A stretch of 64,000 bases of DNA, taken from contig CM045735.1 in NCBI GenBank assembly GCA_024760905.1, positions 28,313,749 through 28,377,748 on the forward strand, given 5' to 3'. Under the pieces are notes generated by a model. It was not told where the DNA came from, searched no databases, and saw only the letters and a program-made list of their open reading frames with translations. Positions 45,288 through 56,415 of the stretch are shown in pieces. Every line of letters starts with the position of its first letter. Within the stretch, counting starts at the first letter, position 1. The position numbers were made by a program, and so were the translations under genes. The DNA comes from Plotosus lineatus. Its lineage: Eukaryota > Chordata > Actinopteri > Siluriformes > Plotosidae.

Positions 45288-45600
45288 TAAATTGAGTACT
45301 TACCTGGCAGGCAAGATGCCATGATCAAGGTTTTGTTTGGTCTGAATCTTGTCAGAGAGCCTTCTATGATGCCAAGTCCCTACTATGCACGCAACCCATT
45401 CTCCAGGCCCTGGATTTTGCTAAAACTTTCTGCCTGGCGATAGATGCCAGCAACATGGGCACGGGCGCCATCCTGCTGCAGCTAGATAAAGAAGGCCTTG
45501 AGCATCCAGTCTGCTTCTTCTCAAAGAAATTCAATACCCACCAGGAAAACTACTTGACCAATGAATCAAGTGACTCAACCTTTTGTCTGAGGCTCTTTGT
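45288..45600 (+). pseudogene. gypsy pol fragment (RNase H region)
   Basis: From about 45318 the plus strand reads DQGFVWSESCQRAFYDAKSL, LCTQPILQALDFAKTFCLAI and DASNMGTGAILLQLDKEGLE, then HPVCFFSKKFNTHQENYLTN. DASNxGxGAxLxQ is the RNase H catalytic Asp region of Ty3/gypsy reverse transcriptases, and FSKKFNxHQENY its usual continuation. The fragment is joined directly to the LTR, so gag, protease and most of RT are deleted. The frame is lost after ~90 codons. Confidence 0.85.
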
Positions 45601-46029
45601 TTTCAGTCTCTCATGTTTTCTGTTGAAATATGAAATCGTTTAGTCTGTGATGTTCACACCCCCACCATGTGTTCTGATAATGTGTCCGATAATGATGGCA
45701 TGTTGATTTTATTTACTTGCATCATCACATGTCCATTCCGCTGCAACAAGTTCCACTGGTTACTTGTTTTAATGTAACCTTTTAAGCAGCTCTACTTCGA
45801 ACTTCTACAATTTAAAAGGATTGTACCTGCCACACTGCACAATTTGATACACCTAAGAAACAAACTGCTGGAGAAATTTCCTAATCCTCTGGTGCCTGTT
45901 CCGAATATTCTATTTTTGGTGCTGGATAACTTTCCCATGCAAAATGTTCTTAAGTATACTGTACTTACCGAAGGAATGCGCATACCATTTTAATCAGAAG
46001 AATCAGTCATTTTTTAAATAAGTTTGAGT

Positions 46030-46172
46030 AGCCAGTTGACTACATTTGCATGTATTCGGACTATGGGAGGAAACCCACATCAGCACAGGGAGAGCATGCA
46101 AATTCTGTACAGAAAGAGGCTGAGATTCGGATCTCAAGCCTTCTGGTTTGAACTAGCCACAGAGCCACTGCA
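46030..46172 (-). mobile_element. SINE-B head-side fragment
   Basis: GCATGTATTCGGACTATGGG, GAGAGCATGCAAATTCTGTA and a decayed head. Confidence 0.7.
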
Positions 46173-46405
46173 ACTCGGGAGTTTGAACATCTGCAATCTA
46201 AAGCTCATACAAATTCTGGTAATTGTATCGCATAGGTTTTTAAAATATGCTAAATTCACCCTTCTCAGGCATTAATCATGAATGGTCTCATTTACAACCT
46301 GTGCCTTGTTTCTCTTTAGAAACACAAAATGTCAAGTTCTATTTGTTTGCATTTCCAGAGCACCCCCCTGTGTCACCATGATACACATATAGCGTACTAT
46401 ACGCA

Positions 46406-46500
46406 GCCATCAAAAAAATTTAGACACCATTTCTAATGGGGAATATCAATTAAAAATGTTTTTCCATGGCTACATATAGTAAAATCCTCTCCAAATGTAT
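46406..46500 (+). mobile_element. possible mariner/Tc1 terminal fragment
   Basis: CAGCCATCAAAAAAATTTAG followed by ACACCATTTCTAATGGGG resembles the terminal sequence of a fish mariner-type element (CAG.C.TCAAAAAAATT.AGACACC). One end only. Confidence 0.4.
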
Positions 46501-46508
46501 GTCATAAA

Positions 46509-46808
46509 ATAAGCCTGTAAGTTCAAGTCCCACTCTCCACAAGGTTGTCACTGCCCCCCCCCAGTGCAGCTAACTGGGTTATCAAAGGCGGGCCATGTCT
46601 CTCACTGTCTATGGTGAGAGGCATGTAAAAGAACCATTGCTAACTTTCCTAAAGAGTAGCTGCAACGTTGTCAGCGTGTTTCTGTCCCTTGCTAAAAAGG
46701 GTTGTGACAGGAAGGGCATCCGACGTAAAAGCCTCTGCCAAATCAAACGTGCGAATCAGATGATTTGCTGTGGTGACTCCTGAGTAAAAGGGAAAAGGTC
46801 GAAAGGAA
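46509..46808 (+). mobile_element. SINE-A, 5' truncated
   Basis: Begins within the B box (AAGTTCAAGTCCCACTCTCC). It contains the body, the LINE-1r leader piece (CAGGAAGGGCATCCGACG) and the 3' piece (CAGATGATTTGCTGTGGTGA, GTCGAAAGGAAGAC). Confidence 0.9.
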
Positions 46809-46904
46809 GACACATCAACAAGATACAGAACTAAACTTATAAACTTATGTATATTACATATGTATACAGAAGTTTATGAAATACATTATTCAGAACTATG
46901 AAGG

Positions 46905-47240
46905 GCAGTGGTGGCTCTGGCTCACTGATTCAAAGGAAGGGAGTTCAAGATCCACTATGCTGCCATTGTTGAGCCCTTGAACAAGGCCCTTAGCCCTCAA
47001 GTGCTCTGTCAAAAGATAAATATAAGTCACTCTGGATAAGGGCAGAGTAGGCTGCAAAGACATCAGCATGTTTCTGTCCCTTGCTAAAGGGTTGTGTCAG
47101 GAAGGGTATCCGACATAAAAACCTATGCCAAATCAAACATGCGAATCATTTGCTGTGGCGACCCCGGAAAAAGAGAAAGCCAAAAGGAAAAGACGAAAAA
47201 AACTCTGGATAAGGGCATCTGATAAATGCCATAAAAGTAC
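46905..47240 (+). mobile_element. SINE-F split by a SINE-A
   Basis: The first part (46905-47044) has a tRNA-like head (GGCAGTGGTGGCTCTGG, GGAGTTCAAGATCC) and reaches ACTCTGGATAAGGGCA. The second part resumes at 47202 with the same 16 bp and ends TCTGATAAATGCCATAAAAG, the family tail. Confidence 0.85.
47045..47201 (+). mobile_element. SINE-A, 5' truncated, inserted in SINE-F
   Basis: A 157-bp insert starting GAGTAGGCTGCAAAGACATC. It carries the leader-derived CAGGAAGGGTATCCGACA and the 3'-derived TTTGCTGTGGCGACCCC...AAAGCCAAAAGGAAAAG. Perfect 16-bp target duplication ACTCTGGATAAGGGCA at 47029-47044 and 47202-47217. Confidence 0.95.
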
Positions 47241-47334
47241 ATGTTAAGTGTGAAACCTTTGTCATGTAGTACCTTTGCGGTTATCATGTCCACCTCACAG
47301 CAACAAAGTCCCAGTTTCAAGCCCCAGTATGTTT

Positions 47335-48240
47335 TTCCCTGTGCTTGCAGAGCTTTCCTCGGCTCTCGGACTCTCACTGCGTTGTTCAGTTTTAGGCCTG
47401 TCCATTCTGGGATGTTGTCTTCCCATGTCTTCCTGTGTCTGCCTCTCCTCCTTCCTCACTGCACTGTGCCCTCCAGGACTGTCTTGGAAAGCCCTGATTA
47501 TTGTGTGACATGTCCAAACCACTTGAGCTTGCGTTTTTTCACCATAGTCAATAACTCTTCGTGGGGTCCAATGGCTTACGTAATTCTGTTCCGTACTGCT
47601 TCGTTTATGATGTGATCTTTGTAAGAGATGCTGAGGAGTCACCAAAAGCATCTCATCTCCATGGCCTGGATCCTTCTCTCGACATCGGTTGTTAGTGTCC
47701 ATGATTCACAGGTGTACAGAAAAATGGACATGATCAGGGAACGCATCAGTCTAATCTTTGAGCTGATGGTAATGTTTCTGTCATTCCAGACAATTTTGAG
47801 TTTTGTAAGCGCCGTGGTGGTCTGCGCAATCCTGGCCAGTATTTCAGGCTTGGATCCTTGGTCTGTGATGATTGCTCCTAGGTTTTTGGAGCTTGTGACT
47901 GTCTCCAGCTTCTCATCGCTGATCCTGATGTCAGTGCTGATGCCATTTGTGTTGTTTGTCATCAGCTTTGTCTTTTCTGCACTGATCTGCATGCTGTAGG
48001 CTGCGGAGGTTGTGTCAAGATGCTTAACTAGTTTCACTAGTTCCTCTTTCTTATATCTTTCCTGCAAGGCCGTCAATGTCATCGGAAAGTGCAAGTTTGT
48101 GATTGTCCTGCCACCAATGCTGACTGTTCCCTCATGTTCTTCTAGAGCGTCAGTCATGATCCTCTCTAGAAAGATGTTGAAGAGAGTGGGGAAAAGCAAA
48201 CAGCCTTGTCTTACACCAACTGTTCAAAGATCGGCCAGGA
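47335..48240 (-). mobile_element. LINE-4 RT to 3' end fragment
   Basis: Minus strand: a decayed VRQGCLLFPTLFNIFLERIM, DALEEHEGTVSIGGRTITNL, HLDTTSAAYSMQISAEKTKL, MTNNTNGISTDIRISDEKLE, SSKNLGAIITDQGSKPEILA and RIAQTTTALTKLKIVWNDRN. Next are SSKIRLMRSLIMSIFLYTCE, SWTLTTDVERRIQAMEMRCF and then, after a stop, KDHIINEAVRNRIT...LKWFGH. It is the palm, thumb and C-terminal region of a non-LTR RT of the type with EKTKLMTNN and YLGSxxSDxGSKPEI. The FADD block is reduced (NLHFPMTL follows TIT; FADDIDGLA-like text is missing), so inactive. It is a single copy here and the clade is not assigned. Confidence 0.85.
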
Positions 48241-48245
48241 TATTT

Positions 48246-48378
48246 TTTATTGCAGAAGGTTGATGTGAGTGTCAGTGTGAATGTTTGTATGCATGTCGGT
48301 CCTGTAATTCCCTGGCAAGCTGCTCAGAATGTAGCTAAAGTAGGCTCATGCCTCCCTGTGTCTCTGATAAAGGATAAA
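48246..48378 (+). mobile_element. SINE-B tail-side fragment
   Basis: GTCAGTGTGAATGTTTGTAT, CCTGGCAAGCTGCTCAGAAT, CTCATGCCTCCCTGTG and GATAAAGGATAAATGG, decayed. Confidence 0.55.
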
Positions 48379-48775
48379 TGGGGTTTGTGAAATCAAATAA
48401 ATGAAATCTGTGATTCTTTTTGTGGAGATAGTTTTGTAATTTCAAATCAACTACTAAAAAAAGTCGATGCAGATAAGGATTCCACATATGTCTGTGTCTC
48501 ATTTGTACAAAAGGGTGAGGCGAGTGGCAGCATCGCCTGCCACTGAGAGGACATCTGCATGCTCACACCACCCCATGGTTGATGGAGGTCGTATACGATA
48601 GGGAGGCAGTAGTTGACAGGTGGGAATTAGATATTAAACAGTATGGGAGAAAAAAACGGGGAAAAGAAGAAAGGGGTTCTTTGGTTTGGACCAAAGGAGA
48701 AAGTTCCCTATATATCCTTGCAATAGTTGTGTCTGATTCAGGTAGAAATATTGAAGCCTTACCAATCATAACGTT

Positions 48776-49085
48776 GGGGCCGGTGGCATAATGGTTATAG
48801 TACTGCGCTCATGATTGGGAGGTTGTGTGTTCAAATCCCAGTAAGACCCCCACTATGCTAAGACCCCTGGGCAAGGTCTCAACCACAAGTGTGCCTCTGT
48901 TCACCCAGCAGTATAAATGGGTACCAGTAAAAATATACTGGGAAGGTAACCTGTGATGGACTAGTGTCCCATCCAGGAATTGAACTCCTTGTTGCTTCAT
49001 GCTACAGAAACCGGGGAATAAGCACTGGCCTGATGAGCTACTAAGGCTCAGGTGTAAAAAACCCAAAGGACTTTGCCTATCCATC
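48776..49085 (+). mobile_element. SINE-D
   Basis: Head GGGGCCGGTGGCATAATGGT with B box TGTTCAAATCCCAG. The body is CCTGGGCAAGGTCTCAACCA, CAGTATAAATGGGTACCAGT and CCAGGAATTGAACTCCTTG, ending CTCAGGTGTAAAAAACCC. It aligns with 1843-2148. Confidence 0.8.
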
Positions 49086-49782
49086 ATAATAAGCTGGTTT
49101 AATACACAGTGTAAAAATATACAAAAGTACATGATATAATATTTCAATAAAAATGTAGGTTTGGATTTTGGAGTAGTACTGTTTGGATGCAGAAGTTGTG
49201 AGCTCAACACTGCCCTCTAGCTTCAACAATCTGCATTTGTAGTGAAAAATATGCTTTGATGATGTTGTTCTCAACTCCTGCAGGACTTTCCAAAGTATCC
49301 AAAGTACAGAAAAAGCCAGAGAAAACAATCAGACTTGACCAACAACCCGCTGGTTGTCGACACACACATTAATCCTCCTGTTGTGTTCCACTTCCTGTGA
49401 CATTCTTCTTTTCTTTTCCTCTTTCCTTCCTTTAGGCTCTGTTACATCAGTGTGCACAATCTCTGTTAAAAATTAGCTTCATGGCATTATCAGAAAAATA
49501 CCAGAATCATCAATAGGACTGCAGCACTATATGATTTCATTTTTTAAATATTCCAGAAAGAATAAAAGCTCAAAAATTCCATTTCTAGTGTAAATGATAG
49601 AGGAGGAAATAATTATAAGATTAAATAATAAACAAGGCACACTTTGTATTGCTGTAGTTAGCATGTGCTACTTTACTTACATCTCAGCAACAAAACTGAG
49701 GAATATGTTCCAGGATGCACCTGCTATTCACCCAGATTCTATGGCTTTAAATTCGCTTTCTAAAGCCAAACAGACTGAACCG

Positions 49783-50045
49783 CTGGGTGCTGCAGTGGTT
49801 AGCATGTCTGCCTCACAGTGCGAAGGTTTAAGTCCTGAGCTCAGTGAGGATGTTTCTATATGCTTGTCTGGCTGTTTCAAAATGCCCCTTGAATGAATGC
49901 ATGAATGGTTGCGTGTGTTGACTCTGCAATGGTCTGGTGAGCTGTTTCGGGTGTGCCCTGACATTGACCCAGTGTCGGGTGAGACAGCCCCCCCCCCAAC
50001 ACTAGTAGGATTAAGAGGCTTGATGAGTGACTGAGTGAGTAAATG
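49783..50045 (+). mobile_element. SINE-B, internally deleted
   Basis: Head TGGGTGCTGCAGTGGTTAGC, B-box side AAGGTTTAAGTCCTGAG. A deletion leads to CTGCAATGGTCTGGTGAGCT and the tail AACACTAGTAGGATTAAGAG. Confidence 0.78.
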
Positions 50046-50410
50046 TGAAGCGAAACAGTTAATGAAACTGTAATGAGCAGTTTTACAGCAGGGTTAAATT
50101 TTATTTTGCTGATAGATGTTCATGCTCTCAGTGATGCTCTTCGGGTACATAATCACACAAGTTGTGCTGTGGTGCCAAAACAATCTATCTCTGCAACTTA
50201 ACTAATCTTTCATGCAGTGTTTCTAATCTTGATTCTGCTCCAGTTTTCAAGTTTTTGCATGTTTCTGTTTTATTATTCCACTTTGTTCCATGTTTTCCAT
50301 TTGTAGCGCTATAAGAAAAACGATTGTTCTGGAATCAGACTGCTTTAGGGAGGTGGAACAGACTTTCTGGCAGTGTCTTCGTTGACATAGATGGAGAACT
50401 GAATAAAAAA

Positions 50411-50720
50411 GTTCACTCATTCATTTGGGAGGCTGGTGCCTATCCTAGGCAACACTGGGCGAAGGCACTGTACCCCAGAACAGCTCAGCAGACCGTCCCA
50501 GGGCCAACACACATACACACACACACAACCATTTTCACCCACATTCACACCCAGGGCAAATATGGAACTGGCAAGTCACCAAATGTGCATGTCTTTAGAC
50601 TTCAGGAGAAAACTGAAGTACCTAGAAGAGACTCACAGAGGCATGGGAAAAACGTGACAACGAATCAGGACCTTCTTGCTGTGGGGCGGACATGTTAACC
50701 ATTGTTACCCACCATGCCCC
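50411..50720 (-). mobile_element. SINE-B
   Basis: GGAGGCTGGTGCCTATCCTA, ACACCCAGGGCAAATATGGA, TGTGCATGTCTTTAGACTTC and head TTCTTGCTGTGGGGCGGACA. Full length. Confidence 0.87.
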
Positions 50721-50808
50721 CGTAATGTAAATAAAAAAGTAGCTAATTTTTTTTTTTTAATATTTATATCATGTCACAACAGGTTAACCAGCCAATCACA
50801 GAGCAAAA

Positions 50809-50823
50809 CTCTCTCTCTCTCTC

Positions 50824-50902
<79 letters not shown>
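50809..50902. repeat. (CT)n(CA)n compound microsatellite
   Basis: CT and CTGT units are followed by CA units. It lies 28 bp before the MITE at 50931. Confidence 0.97.
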
Positions 50903-50930
50903 GGTAATTTCCAGGTATAAACTCTATGTA

Positions 50931-51417
50931 CAGGGATCCCTCACTTTCCGCAGTCAATTGGGACCGAGATCCCCATGCGACCATCGAAATCCAAGAAGTA
51001 GGATCACCCCCCCACCCCCGACTGATGTATACGTACATGTATATGTGTATATAATATCAATAAATACATATTCAATGCTATTAATGCTTATAATAACAAT
51101 TAAACATTAAAAAAATAATGCATAAGATGTAAATAAAATATAAATACACACATAGTGACGATCAGACACAATGTACTGTATCCAGTTTTGATCGGAGATT
51201 TTGGGTTGTTTTTTGTTTTGTGTTGGTTCATGTTTGGATTTTTTTGTTTGTTTTGCATAATTGGCCTTGTTTTTGTGGCTTTTTCCTTAATTTTTCCCCC
51301 ATTCTTCCTTAATTTCCTTACTTTTTAATTCGCTGAATAATTATTTATTTCTTATTTAAAAAAACGCAATGCACTGAAGCCGCATGAATTGAAGCACAAA
51401 GTAGCAAGGGATCCCTG
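50931..51417. mobile_element. Pogo/Tigger-like MITE, family 1, copy 2
   Basis: TA 50929-50930, start CAGGGATCCCTCACTTTCCG, end GCAAGGGATCCCTG at 51417, TA 51418-51419. The interior matches 23581-24016. Target duplication is intact here. Confidence 0.92.
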
Positions 51418-51493
51418 TATAAGTACTGTAATGTATATCATTAATTTGTGTGAATGTATGTAAAATACTGCACTGAGTCTTGCTATTTATATC

Positions 51494-54400
51494 TTCTTTC
51501 TTCTTCTTTTACTTTCGGCTGCTCCCTTCAGGGGTCGCCACAGCAAATCATCCGCCTCCATCTCACCCTGTCCTCTGCATCTTCTTTTCTGACTCAAACG
51601 ACCTTCATGTCTTCCTTCACCACATCCATAAATCTCTTCTTTGGTCTTCCTCGAGGTCTTCTGCCTGGTAGTTCCAATCTCAGCATCCTACTGCCAATAT
51701 ACTCACTATCCCTCCTCTGTACATGTCCAAACCATCTCAATCTAGCCTCTCTGACTTTTTCTCCAAAACATCTTACATAGGCTGTCCCTCTGATATACTA
51801 ATTTCTGATCCTATCCATCCTTGTTACTCCCAGAGAGAACCTCAACATTTTCATCTCCGCGACCTCCAGCTCTGCCTCCTGCCTTTTCCTCAGCGCCACT
51901 GTTTCTAAGCCACACATCGCTGGCCTCACCACCATCTTGTACACTTTTCCCTTCATTCTTGCTGACACTCTCCTATCGTACATCACACCGGACACTTTTC
52001 TCCAACTATTCCAGCCTGCCTGCACACGCTTCTTCACCTCTTTTCCACACTCTCCATTGCTCTGGATTGTTGAGCCTAAGTACTTAAAATCCTCCACCTT
52101 CGTTATCTCTGTTCCATGTAACATCACCGTTCCTCCTGGGTCCTTCTCATTCACACACATGTATTCTGATTTTCTGAGGTTAACCTTCATTCCTCTCCTT
52201 TCCAGGGCATACCTCCAACTCTCCTCCTCTCTTTTCCTGCACTTTTTCTCTGCTCTCACTGCAGATCACAATGTCATCTGCAAACATCATAGTCCATGGA
52301 GATTCGTGTCTCACCTTGTCTGTCAGCCTGTCCATCACCATAGCAAACAAGAAGGGGCTCAGAGCTGACCCTTGATGCAGTCCCACCTCCACCTTGAACT
52401 CTTCTGTCACACCGACAGCACACCTCACCACTGTCTTACATCTCTCATACATGTCCTGCACCACTCTAACATACTTCTCTGCCACTCCAGACTTCCTCAT
52501 GCAATACCACAGTTCTTCTCTTGGCACCCTGTCATATGATTTTTCCAGATCAACAAAGGCACAATGTAGCTCCCTCTGACCTTCTCTGTACTTCTCTATT
52601 AACATCCTCAAAGCAAACATTGCATCTGTGGTGCTCTTTCTTGGCATGAAACCAAACTGTTGTTCACAAATGCTGACCTCTGCCCTTAGTCTAGCTTCCA
52701 CTATTCTTTCCCATAACTTCAGAGTATGGCTCATCAACTTTATCCCTCTGTAGTTGCCGTAACGCTGCACGTCTCCCTTGTTCTTAAAAATGGGCACCAG
52801 CACACTTCTCCTCCACTCCTCCGGCATCTGCTCACTCTCTAAGACCTTGTTGAATGTTCTTGTCAGAAAATCTACTGCTACCTCTCCTAGACACTTCCAT
52901 ACCTCCACAGGTATGTCATCAGGACCAACTGCCTTTCCATTCTTCATCCTCTTCAATGCCCTTCTCACTTCACCCTTACTAATCTTTTCTACATCCTGCT
53001 CCTCAATGGTCACCTCTTCTACTCTTTTTTCTCTCTAATTTTCCTCATTCATCAGCTCTTCAAAGTACTCTTTCCATCTTCCCAGCACACTTCTGTCATC
53101 AGTCAATACATTTCCCTCTCTGTCCTTTATCAATCTAACTTGCTGCACGTCCTTCCCATCTCTATTTCTCTGCTGTGCCAACCTGTATAGATCATTTTCT
53201 CCCTCTTTACTGTCCAACCTATCATACAAGTCATCATACGCCCTCTGTTTGGCCTGAGCCACTGCTACTTTCGCCTTACGCTGTGTCTCCCTGTACTCCT
53301 GTTTACTCTCTTCGGTCCTCTCTATGTCCCACTTTTTCTTAGCTAACCTCTTCCTTTGTACACACTCCTGCACTTCCTCATTCCACCAGCAAGTCTCCTT
53401 ATCTACTTTCCTTCCAGAGGACACACCAAGTACTCTCCTACCTGTGTCCCTGATCACATTTGCTGTGGTTGGCCAGTCATTTGGAAGCACTTCCTGGCCA
53501 CCCAAAGCCTGTTTCAACTCCTCTTTGAAGACAACACGACACTTCCTTTTTCAACTTCCACCACTTTGTCTTCTGCTCTGCCTTTGCCTTCTTCACCTTC
53601 CTCACCATCAGCGTCATCTTGCATACCACCATCCTATGCTGTTTGGCAACACTCTCACCCACTACTACTTTGCAGTCACCGACTTCCTTCAAATTACATC
53701 GCCTACACAAGATGTAGTCTATCTGTGTGCTCCTACCTCCGCTTTTATAAGTCACCCTATGCTCCTGTTTCTTCTGGAAGAAAGTATTCACCACAGCCAT
53801 TTCCATCCTTTTTGCAAAATCTATCAACATCTGTCCTTCTGCGTTCCTGTCCTGGATACCAAACCTGCCCATTACTTCCTCGTCCCCTCTGTTGCCTGCA
53901 CCAACATGTCCATTGAAGTCTGCACCAATGACCACTCTTTCACCTCTGGGGGTACTCTGCATCACTTCATCTAAGTCACTTCAGAATCTCTCCTTCTCTT
54001 CGAGCTCACATCCTGCCTGTGGGGCATAAGCACTAACAACATTGAGCATTACACCTTCAATTTCTAACTTGAGACTCATCACTCTGTCTGACACTCTTTT
54101 CACTTTTAGAACATTCCTGACAAACTCCTCCTTCAAGATGACTCCTACGCCATTTCTCTTCCCATCCACACCATGATAAAATAGCTTAAACCCTGCTCCT
54201 AAACTTTTAGCTTTGCTACCTTTCCACCTGGTCTCCTGGTGTACACAGTATGTCCACCTTCCTCCTCTGCATCATGTCAGCCAGCTCTCTGCCTTTTCCT
54301 TGCATAGTTCCAACATTCAAAGTCCCCACTCTCAGTCCTCGACTCATGCCTTTCCTCTTCTCTCTCTGCCTATGGACACGCCTCCCACCTCTCCTTCTTC

Positions 54401-54656
54401 GACGTCTTCGACCAACAGTAGTCCAATTTCCATCAGCACCCTGTTGATTGACAGCACTGATGGCGGTCGTTGTTAACCCGGGCCTTGACCGATCCGGTAT
54501 GGGGGTAATACTTCTGATTTGCATCATAAAAGTTTGACATTGGTTTTACGTTGGATGCCCTTCCTGACACAACCCTCTGCATTTCTCCGGGCTTGGGACC
54601 GGCATGAGGGGGAAAGACACTGGTTAGTGCCCCCCCCCCCACCTTATGGCTGCATT
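51494..54656 (-). mobile_element. LINE-1r (RTE-clade) copy D, full length
   Basis: Perfect 16-bp target duplication TCTTGCTATTTATATC at 51478-51493 and 54657-54672. The 3' end is at left (CTTTCGGCTGCTCCCTTCAG on plus). The 5' end is at right, with an 11-base C run (54630-54640) and ACCTTATGGCTGCATT. Length 3163 bp. It has the full 5' leader, including ACGTTGGATGCCCTTCCTGA (minus: the piece shared with SINE-A). Confidence 0.97.
51528..54527 (-). pseudogene. RTE endonuclease / reverse transcriptase pseudogene (copy D)
   Basis: The least damaged RT of the four copies. Segment 54527-54216 holds TLNVGTMQGKGRELADMMQR, then a frameshift spoils CVQETRW (reads CTPGDQVE). The endonuclease continues with NVVSAYAPQAGCELEEKERF, IGADFNGHVGAGNRGDEEVM and SGGRSTQIDYILCRRCNLKE. 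Segment 53013-52180 (277 codons) holds RALKRMKNGKAVGPDDIPVE, NYRGIKLMSHTLKLWERIVE, QQFGFMPRKSTTDAMFALRM, FVDLEKSYDRVPREELWYCM, VGLHQGSALSPFLFAMVMDR and MFADDIVICSESREKVQE. The catalytic FADD is intact. The final segment 52259-51798 has DFKYLGSTIQSNGECGKEVK. The TGA stop is at 51528-51530, about 35 bp from the element's end. At least five frameshifts or stops. Confidence 0.93.
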
Positions 54657-55036
54657 TCTTGCTATTTATATCATTATCTAAAATAAAAACACCTTTTTGA
54701 TTAGCAGCAATTTGTAATGCTATATGGCTAATGCTAACAACTGTATCACTGTCATCAACATTATCAAAAGTTGCATATATACCAGATTATTGCTTGTTAT
54801 TAAACTCTTCTAATTGTTATCATTTTAAATTACATTTCTGAATCATGTTTATTTAAATTTGGTGTAAAATTTTACAAAGCTTATATATTTATTTTTGTTA
54901 TAAATATTTTAGCACTGCCTAAAAGTAGAACACTAAAAATGTTTGCACATATGTTCAGCAAAGAAACATCTGTCTTTTCAGTGGAATTCAAAAACCTATC
55001 TCTCCTCAAAATGAAAAGAAATCACTGAGTCTGTCT

Positions 55037-55373
55037 GTCTTCCTTTCGGCTTTTTCCCCGGGAGTCACCACAGCGAATCATCTGATTCGCACGTTTGATT
55101 TGCAGAGGTTTTTACGTCAAATGCCCTTCCTGTCGCAACCCTTTTTAGCAAGGGACAGAAACACGCTGACAACTTTGCAGCCTACTCTTTACGAAAGTCA
55201 GCAATGGTTCTTTTACATGATTCTCACCATAGACAGTGAGAGACATGGCCCGCCTTTGATAACCCAGTTAGCCGCACTGGGGGGACAGTGACAACCTTGT
55301 GGAGAGTGGGACTCGAACCCCCAACCTTTGGATCAGCGATCCAGCACCCTATACCACTAGACCATCACTGAGT
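55037..55373 (-). mobile_element. SINE-A, near full length
   Basis: Plus: CTTTCGGCTTTTTCCCCGGG (LINE-1r 3' part), CAAATGCCCTTCCTGTCGCA (leader part), body TAACCCAGTTAGCCGCACTG and head with minus B box GGACTCGAACCCCCAACC. Confidence 0.92.
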
Positions 55374-55526
55374 AAACGAGATAAATACTGCAAAGTGCAC
55401 TTAATGCCTACTCACGATATCTCGTTCTTGCCATTTTTTAACTTATTGAGTTGCCTGTGTGGGTATGTGAGTTCGGATGTAACAACGAAATCGAGCTCAT
55501 GGCTTTACAACATTTGCATATGTATT

Positions 55527-55868
55527 CTGGGTGACATTGGCCTGGTGGTAAGGTGCTGGATCACCAATCCCAAGGTTGGGGGTACAAGCCCCACTCTCAA
55601 TGGGTTGTCACTGCTGTCCGCTCAATGCAGCTAACTGGGTTATCAAAGGCCGGCCATGTCTCTAATTGTCTGTGGTGTGAGGCATGTAATAGAACCATTG
55701 CTGATTTTCGTTGAGGAGATACATAGCTGTCAGTGTGTTTCTGCCTTGCGATGGCGTGGCGAGCTGTCCAGGGTGTACTCTTCCTTTTCCCAGAGTCAGC
55801 TGAGATGGTCGCCAGCCTCCACGGGACCCTAATTAGGATTAAGTGGTTCAGAAAATAAATGAATGCAT
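55527..55868 (+). mobile_element. SINE-A2, full length
   Basis: Head TGACATTGGCCTGGTGGTAA, B-box side GGGGGTACAAGCCCC, body AACTGGGTTATCAAAGGCCG, tail CCTAATTAGGATTAAGTGG and AATAAATGAATGC. It lies 153 bp from a SINE-A in the opposite sense. Confidence 0.9.
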
Positions 55869-56415
55869 ATGTATCCACTCTTCGTGTAGCTCCGCTATAA
55901 ATTTAATACACTTCTTTTACCATGGAATAGCCACAGATGCTGATATGGAATCTATACATAAGTGTTGACTGAGGTCCCTTTCACACACTCTGCTTTAATA
56001 ACACTAAAATGTATGGACTCAGTTATTTAAACACATGCCAGTTAATCAGTTATTCATGTTCCAGTCTTTTTCTGGTTGTTCTGATATTTGGCAACAGTCT
56101 AAACATTAACCAGTGGTGTGTGATTTACAGTATATCCATCTAAAAAGGAAGGCAGAGAAGCAGCACGCTCAGGTCAGGTATGAATGCACGTGGACTACCA
56201 TCTCTGTCCTGCTGATGGAGGAAGGAGGACAGAATGAAAGCTCTCAGACTTTGCAGCCGCTTTCCTAGCTTTGATCACTTTGTTGTGTTCTGTGTGCATT
56301 TTTGGATGACCAGTCCACATGCCGTATGTCATTGCTCCATTTTATTCATTCTGAGGTATGTTTTGACACACCTGCCACCATTGACAGTGCTTAAGTTTTA
56401 CAGAAAAACTTTTTG

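Noticed and set aside
51001..51060. Shared TACGTACATG..TATATAATATC text as a regulatory element
   Set aside because: It is the internal sequence of the two-copy MITE family (23581 and 50931).
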